DNA from: a virus
IMG/VR virus record: IMGVR_UViG_3300034957_000010
Location: 1 to 40,728 of that record
DNA: 40,728 nt
Direction: 5' to 3' (one strand)
How positions within the stretch are numbered: the stretch's first letter is position 1; the number at the start of each line of letters is the position of its first letter. Below are positions 35,997 to 40,728 of the stretch, piece after piece. The notes under the pieces were generated by a model, which saw only the letters and a list, made by a program, of their open reading frames with translations, did not search any database and was not told where the DNA came from. The position numbers were made by a program, and so were the translations under genes.

Positions 35997-38113
35997 GCCG
36001 CCGCCTGCAATGCCTGTTCTTGTAGCGCGAGCTGGTCCAGGTCGGCGAAGTTACCCATCAGAATGCGGGCCGCGTCATCCGAGGCGTAGTCGCGCTCCTC
36101 GGGCTGACCCTTCTTGTCCGGCTCCTCCTTGGCCTGCTTCTTCTTGCGCCGGTTGATGAGCCGCTCCATGAACGCGTTGTGGAAGCCGCCCGCACTGGCC
36201 TTGCCGACAAACACGCCGAGCGCCTCGTCCAACTGCCACTCCTGCGTGACCTCGTCGAGCAGCTCGGTGTCCGTGGCGTAGTCGTTGGCGTGCCTGCCGC
36301 GCCAGGTCTCGGGGATGAGGTCTTCCCGATGGAGCTTCTTGGCCATGCGCATGATCAGACGACGGGTGGCGGGCTTGTCCTTGGCCCGCCCGTACGCCTG
36401 GACGGCGTTCTGGAGATCCTCCGCGTTGGCGATCGGGTAGGAGCCGTCCGGGTTGGCCTGGCCCTTCCCGGCCAGCTTCTCGCGCATCTTGTCGCTGACG
36501 TCACGGAAGGCGGTCATACCCTCCCCCGCTTCGTGCTCGGGAAGCAGGACCCCGGCAGCCACCAGAGCCAGCTCCTGGCCACGGTCCACCGACACGCGCG
36601 GAACGAGGAAGCCCGGCGTGTTCACCGCCAAGGCGGCAATCAGCTCGCGGTCACCACCGACCCGTCGCCAGTCGCCGGACAGCGGGAACAGCGGCAGAGT
36701 GGCGAAGTCGGCCTCCTTGCCGGGCAGGGCCACACCGGAGATCCAGATGCCGTAGGCGTCCTCGCCCGCGCGCACGGCCGCAACCGCCGTACCGGCGTCG
36801 TCGTAGTGCTCGGCCGCCGCCTGGAAGCCGAGCCGGGTGTCCGCGTGCCCGCCACCCAGGGTGATCTTGCCGACCGCGAGCGGGCCGTTGGTGGTGTCGA
36901 TCTCACCCACGTGGAAGTGCGAGTACGACCGGCGCGAGCGCGGCGGCTGCACGCAGTGCTTGAACCCGACATGGCAGGTTCCCCACTGCGCGAGGTGGCC
37001 GAAGACCCGCCCGTCGCGCACCGTTATTGGAGTCGGGCCGCTCAAGTTGGGGTTCTCGAACATCGCCCTGTCCGGGATCCACCCGTCGATCGTCCCGGCC
37101 GCCACGAGCGCGCCCGGGTCGTTCTCCCACGGTGGCAACGGCAGGCCACAGCGGACCGCCAGCTCGTTCAGCCGAGCCCGCAACGCCGCCTTCACGCCCT
37201 CGGGCAGGGCGATGTTCTCGCCGTGGTAGGCCAGCATCGAGATCGAGTCAGCGACCGCGCCGGGGATCAACGCGAGCTGCCCGTCCACGACGTCCGCCAC
37301 CGGAAACAGGTCGCCCTGCTCACCGGAGTACAGCGCGGCGCCGTTCACCTGGGACGTCTCGGTCAGCCAGTGCAGCATGTCCCACTCGGCCATCTTGGCC
37401 ACCGGCAGGTCATCAAGGTCTTCGGCGACGCCGGACGCGGTGAGCGCGTTCAGAGCCTCCAGCTCCATCGCATACTCGCCCGCACCCTGCTCTTCCATGG
37501 CGAACGGTCGGCACTCGCCGAACGCCGGGATCTGGACCAGGGTGACCGCGCTCATCCGGCCCTGGGTGACCTCGATCTCTGGCCGGGCCTCGATGGCGAA
37601 GTCGTCGCCCTCGGCCTCCGTGTATTCGTGGAAGTCCATGGCGTCAAGGTCGACCGACGGACCAACGACACGCTTGTTGGTCAGGCCGTACGCCTCCTCG
37701 CAGTCCTCGGCCCAGCGCGGGGTCTTCTCCGGGTCGGGCTGGAAGAAGATGCCCGAGCCGTAGACACCGTCATCGGCGTAACGGATCGAGTCGATCCTGC
37801 CCACGGAGACGCTGGTCGAGTGGCCCTGGTTGTCCTCGCGCTGCCACTTCAGCGGGATGGGCAGCTCGCGGGCGCTCAGTGCGCCCTGGGCAAAGCGCCG
37901 CTTGTCGCCGGTTGGCTTGCCGTACGGCGCGAGGAGCTGATTGCGGAACCGGCGCACCGTAGTCCCGCGCGGGTCGGGGCCCTCGTCGGTGGCTTCCTCG
38001 TCGGCGACGTCAGCCAGTGCCGCGAACTCGTCGCCGTCCTCGGTGCCGTGCACGGCGTCCGCGTAGTCGTCGCAGCCGCAGTCCTTGGCTGGAGCCTTCG
38101 CCTTGGTCTTCAC
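35987..38113 (-). CDS. Capsid maturation protease
   Basis: 708 residues from GTG at 38113 (GTGA overlap with the small gene before it). Residues about 82-165 look like a prohead protease of the HK97/S78 type: LPIPLKWQREDNQGHSTSVS with H98, VGRIDSIRYADDGVYGSGIF, then VVGPSVDLDA with S153 as candidate nucleophile. A middle region (about 340-500) carries FGHLAQWGTCHVGFKHCVQP and LAVGKITLGGGHADTRLGFQ, common in Streptomyces phage proteases. The C-terminus is charged and may be scaffold-like. Much longer than the about 225-residue HK97 enzyme, so likely multi-domain. It would cleave the capsid N-terminus. Confidence 0.8.
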   Translation of the reverse strand: MKTKAKAPAKDCGCDDYADAVHGTEDGDEFAALADVADEEATDEGPDPRGTTVRRFRNQLLAPYGKPTGDKRRFAQGALSARELPIPLKWQREDNQGHSTSVSVGRIDSIRYADDGVYGSGIFFQPDPEKTPRWAEDCEEAYGLTNKRVVGPSVDLDAMDFHEYTEAEGDDFAIEARPEIEVTQGRMSAVTLVQIPAFGECRPFAMEEQGAGEYAMELEALNALTASGVAEDLDDLPVAKMAEWDMLHWLTETSQVNGAALYSGEQGDLFPVADVVDGQLALIPGAVADSISMLAYHGENIALPEGVKAALRARLNELAVRCGLPLPPWENDPGALVAAGTIDGWIPDRAMFENPNLSGPTPITVRDGRVFGHLAQWGTCHVGFKHCVQPPRSRRSYSHFHVGEIDTTNGPLAVGKITLGGGHADTRLGFQAAAEHYDDAGTAVAAVRAGEDAYGIWISGVALPGKEADFATLPLFPLSGDWRRVGGDRELIAALAVNTPGFLVPRVSVDRGQELALVAAGVLLPEHEAGEGMTAFRDVSDKMREKLAGKGQANPDGSYPIANAEDLQNAVQAYGRAKDKPATRRLIMRMAKKLHREDLIPETWRGRHANDYATDTELLDEVTQEWQLDEALGVFVGKASAGGFHNAFMERLINRRKKKQAKEEPDKKGQPEERDYASDDAARILMGNFADLDQLALQEQALQAAAQF

Positions 38114-38289
38114 TGGCTGCCCTCCTCGGGTGTTCCGCCCAGTCTAGGGCTCTCGACGGTCCTGGCCAGGAACTCGTCAATCTCCGTGTCGGTCATCCCG
38201 TGATCCTTGTCCGGGTCGACCGGGAACCACGGACCGACGTCCTGGGACAGCGGGGAGCCGGTCGTTCTCGGCTTAGGCTCGTCAGCCAT
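38110..38289 (-). CDS. Small acidic protein between the ADP-ribosyltransferase and protease genes
   Basis: 59 residues; ATG at 38289 overlaps the previous stop by one base (TGATG) and the stop overlaps the protease start by 4 bp (GTGA). Starts MADEPKPRTTGSPLSQDVGP and contains DPDKDHGMTDTEIDEFLART. Tight coupling on both sides supports a real gene. No family recognised; possibly a head assembly accessory. Confidence 0.7.
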   Translation of the reverse strand: MADEPKPRTTGSPLSQDVGPWFPVDPDKDHGMTDTEIDEFLARTVESPRLGGTPEEGSQ

Positions 38290-40728
38290 CAGGGAGTCAC
38301 CACCCTCACTCGTACGATGATTCGGCCGCCTTCCTTCGTCACGCCCAGGATGCGGTAGGTCCCCCCGGCAGCCAGGATCAGCTCGTCCTCACCGGAGTAG
38401 TTGGTCAGCTTGGACTTGCCGCTGACGTCCCACTGGTCGTTGATCTCCACAAAGGCGCCGTGCGTACCCTTGGGCACCTCGACGTCCAGACGCACCTCGC
38501 CGCCGGACTCGTTCCCGGTGCCGCCGACTGCCGTGGAGAAGAAAGCCTTGTCCTGGAACGTCTTGCCGATGAGGGACTTGACACCCTCGTAAGAGCGAAA
38601 CGCCGGGGGCAGGAACGTCCAGCCGGTGCCACGGTGAACCAGCAGGTCCCGGTCGACCGGCGTCATGGCGTCCTGCATCATCGCGACGTGCTTCTTCACG
38701 ATCGGGGAGGGGTTCTCGCAGCAGGGGTGACCCATCGTGTCGGCGCCGCGCAGGTAGCCGTTGATCTCGCCAGAGTTGGACGTGTAGGAGTACAGCCCGG
38801 CCGCGTTGGCCTTGTTCCACTTCTTGCCGGTCTTGATCCACTGCTTCTGCTGGTGCTCGGCCATGTCCGGGACGCTGATCTCGTGGAAGTCCGAGGAGGG
38901 CTTGGACGCCTTGAACGCCCCCGGGCCGGGAACGCTCTGAACCTTGGCCCCAGCCGGGATGTGCACGTCACTGGGCATCTCGCCCGCGAGGTATTCGATC
39001 AGCTTCGGGCTCGGTACGGCGTTGCTGGCGTGCGCGGCGCCAGCGGGAGTCGCCAGGTACTTCTTGATCTTCGCGGCGAGGAGGCCCTGGTTGGTCACGC
39101 CCAGGTTAGCGGCGTGCTTCTCGTCGATGCCGTCGATGACCTGCCCGAGCGACAGCTCCGGGAAGCCGCTCTTGCCCGAGAACACGGCGGTGAGCGCCAG
39201 CAGCGAGTCGAAGGACTTCTCTGGCGGGTCGGCGAGCAGGAAGCCCTGCGGCATCGACTTGAACGCGCCGACCAGAACGCCCTTCTGCTCCGTGGTGAGA
39301 ACGTCGGGCCCACTCAGGCTGATGTCTGGCTTGACCGGGTTGTGACTGGTGCCGCCGCCCGAGTGGGTGGCCAGCTCGTTGGCCACCTGCTTCCAGAACT
39401 CCTGGGTCTTCCAGGTGGCCATGGCGATCGAGTTGGACTTCCAGCCGTTGGCCTTGCCGACAAACTTGGCCTTCTGGTTGATCTTGTAGACGATCTCGTT
39501 GACCTTGCCGTGCCAGTCGCCCGGGTACTCCTGCCCGCTGTTCAGCGCGTCCTCATAGGTCTTGGTCAGGGCCTGCTTGAGCGGGAAGTAGCTCGGGTCG
39601 CTGTAGAAGTCCTTGTGCAAGCTCTTGGTCAGGCCGAGGCCATTGGGGCCGACCAGTGCATCGGTCTGCATCGAGGACAGGATCTGCGCGCCCCAGCCGA
39701 CGTCGCCCGGATTGTCGAAGGACGGCTCTGGCCAGCTGTCGGCCTTGCTCGGGTCGAAGGTCTGGCCCTGGAGCTTCTTGTACAGCCCGGCCGGACCCGC
39801 GTTGAACCCCTGCTTGGCCAGGCTCTTGTCGTGCTCGTCCATCGCCTTGGCCAGGTCGCCCAACGCGGCGTCCTGGACCGTGCCGCTGCCTGGACCATCG
39901 GCCTCGGCGACCATGAGGTAGTTCTTGACCGCGTCGAGCACGGGGGTGCTGGCGCCCTCGTCCTTCCACTTCTCGGCGATCTCGGACCGCAGGGCGTGGG
40001 CCAGCGACATCCCAGCACCCTCATCCAGTGCGCCCTCGTCGATGACCTTCCCGGTCAGGGTGTCGGCCGTGCCCTTGGCCAGGGCGTCGATGTCGTTCGG
40101 CCCCGCGTTGAGAAAGACGTTGGTGAGCGCGGCCTTCATCGTCTCGGCCGAGACGGGGGAGCTGTCGACGCCGAGCAGGTCGTTGAGTTGCATGACGGAC
40201 TCGGCGGCCTTCTCGGCCGAGGCGGGGGTGTGCACCTTGCCAGGAGTGACTGGCTGCGCCCAGGCGACCGAGGCCGGGCTGGTGGTGTGCGACGAGCCGC
40301 CTGCGCCCGCGCCGCCGCCCTGGGCCTTCTCGAACTTGGAGACCAGCGCCTGGCTGGCGGCCACCTTCTTCGGGTCCTTGAACTTGACCTGACCCGCCTT
40401 CAGACCGTTAATGATCAACGTCTGGGTGTTCGGGTCGAGACTCTTGAACTCGTCCTCGGAGAGCTGTTCGTAGGCGGACAGCTTGACCTTCTCGGTCTGC
40501 CAACCCTTCTGGCCGTTGGCGATGGCGATGGCATTCTGCACGTGCTGCGGCTGCTCGGGGGTCGGCACGTACGCCTGCTTCACCTCACCGAGCGCCTCGG
40601 TGGCCTTCACGTACGAGGGCAGGCTGATGTGGTGCTTGTCGGCCAGTGCGACCGCCTGCTTGACCTCGTCGGGCTTGCCGAGGAGGAACTTGGCATCGAG
40701 GGCGCTGGCCAGAGCCTGCGTGTCGGTG
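38289..40728 (-). CDS. Head-associated protein with C-terminal ADP-ribosyltransferase domain (5' end off window)
   Basis: At least 813 residues; the frame stays open to the right edge, so the GTG at 40610 is not the true start. The C-terminal about 190 residues are a bipartite ADP-ribosyltransferase: GLYSYTSNSGEINGYLRGAD, then LLVHRGTGW (catalytic Arg), KAFFSTAVGG (STS-type motif) and NYSGEDELILAAGG (E-D-E as the ExE motif). R-S-ExE order indicates an arginine-type enzyme using NAD. The rest is helical and repetitive, with no motif recognised. In other phages this domain is joined to MuF-type minor head proteins and injected with DNA; the missing 5' part may encode one. Target unknown. Confidence 0.78.
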   Translation of the reverse strand, partial: TDTQALASALDAKFLLGKPDEVKQAVALADKHHISLPSYVKATEALGEVKQAYVPTPEQPQHVQNAIAIANGQKGWQTEKVKLSAYEQLSEDEFKSLDPNTQTLIINGLKAGQVKFKDPKKVAASQALVSKFEKAQGGGAGAGGSSHTTSPASVAWAQPVTPGKVHTPASAEKAAESVMQLNDLLGVDSSPVSAETMKAALTNVFLNAGPNDIDALAKGTADTLTGKVIDEGALDEGAGMSLAHALRSEIAEKWKDEGASTPVLDAVKNYLMVAEADGPGSGTVQDAALGDLAKAMDEHDKSLAKQGFNAGPAGLYKKLQGQTFDPSKADSWPEPSFDNPGDVGWGAQILSSMQTDALVGPNGLGLTKSLHKDFYSDPSYFPLKQALTKTYEDALNSGQEYPGDWHGKVNEIVYKINQKAKFVGKANGWKSNSIAMATWKTQEFWKQVANELATHSGGGTSHNPVKPDISLSGPDVLTTEQKGVLVGAFKSMPQGFLLADPPEKSFDSLLALTAVFSGKSGFPELSLGQVIDGIDEKHAANLGVTNQGLLAAKIKKYLATPAGAAHASNAVPSPKLIEYLAGEMPSDVHIPAGAKVQSVPGPGAFKASKPSSDFHEISVPDMAEHQQKQWIKTGKKWNKANAAGLYSYTSNSGEINGYLRGADTMGHPCCENPSPIVKKHVAMMQDAMTPVDRDLLVHRGTGWTFLPPAFRSYEGVKSLIGKTFQDKAFFSTAVGGTGNESGGEVRLDVEVPKGTHGAFVEINDQWDVSGKSKLTNYSGEDELILAAGGTYRILGVTKEGGRIIVRVRVVTP

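Noticed and set aside
36179-38203. 674-codon open frame on the plus strand opposite the capsid protease
   Set aside because: Composition is Val/Arg/Gly/His-rich without domains, and it lies fully antisense to a gene with clear protease motifs.
1-40728. tRNA genes and an integrase with attachment site
   Set aside because: No cloverleaf with a TTCGANNC-type arm and no tyrosine or serine recombinase motifs were recognised by eye; absence is not proven without a search.

Overview
This window looks like a section of a double-stranded DNA, long-tailed (siphovirus-type) phage of a high-GC actinobacterium, most likely Streptomyces or a relative. The evidence is very high GC throughout, tightly overlapping genes (ATGA/GTGA junctions), many GTG and TTG starts behind AGGAGG Shine-Dalgarno sites, an HK97-type capsid protease and major capsid, a tape measure protein, and tail and connector proteins of the kinds found in actinophages. 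No tRNA, integrase, CRISPR array or insertion sequence was recognised. Portal and terminase genes probably lie beyond the right edge.

Layout. (1) Bases 1-2772, minus strand: a truncated gene, a membrane protein, two tandem ParB-like proteins and an HNH nuclease. (2) 2888-9638, plus strand: replication and recombination genes, namely a winged-helix protein, a replisome-organiser-like protein, a candidate helicase loader, an ERF single-strand annealing protein, small unknowns, and a stand-alone Topo VI-A/Spo11-like protein at the end before a strong bidirectional terminator. (3) 9743-12274: lysis region, with a holin-like protein and an M15-type endolysin on the minus strand and three small membrane or coiled-coil proteins on the plus strand. 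(4) 29736 down to 12271, minus strand: major capsid, head and connector proteins, tail tube, a repeat-linked adhesin/tail-terminator fusion, chaperone-like genes, tape measure, baseplate and tip proteins. (5) 29913-35996, mostly plus strand: an island of small genes with its own promoters, including a lipoprotein, an HTH protein and a NADAR-family protein, plus a candidate structured small RNA. (6) 40728 down to 35987, minus strand: a protein with a C-terminal ADP-ribosyltransferase domain, a 59-residue protein and the capsid maturation protease.

The most notable signal is a repeated intergenic cassette (eight good copies and two degenerate ones). Each copy has a sigma70-type promoter with TGAC-N6-GTCA across the -35 region and TGTATG-N7-CATACA across the -10 and start. 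In most copies the first dyad grows into a GC-rich hairpin whose two arms differ from copy to copy but stay complementary. This suggests one element that ends the upstream transcript, starts the next one, and is controlled by a shared regulator. One copy drives no convincing gene: it precedes a compactly folded RNA of about 120 nt that ends in its own terminator.

Other points of interest are the split of the head operon (protease and capsid genes separated by 6 kb of opposite-strand genes), the adhesin/tail-terminator fusion through six 22-residue repeats, the pairing of an ADP-ribosyltransferase with a NADAR protein, and a small gene that appears to carry a single-base frameshift. Function calls rest on motif recognition by eye; no database search was possible.
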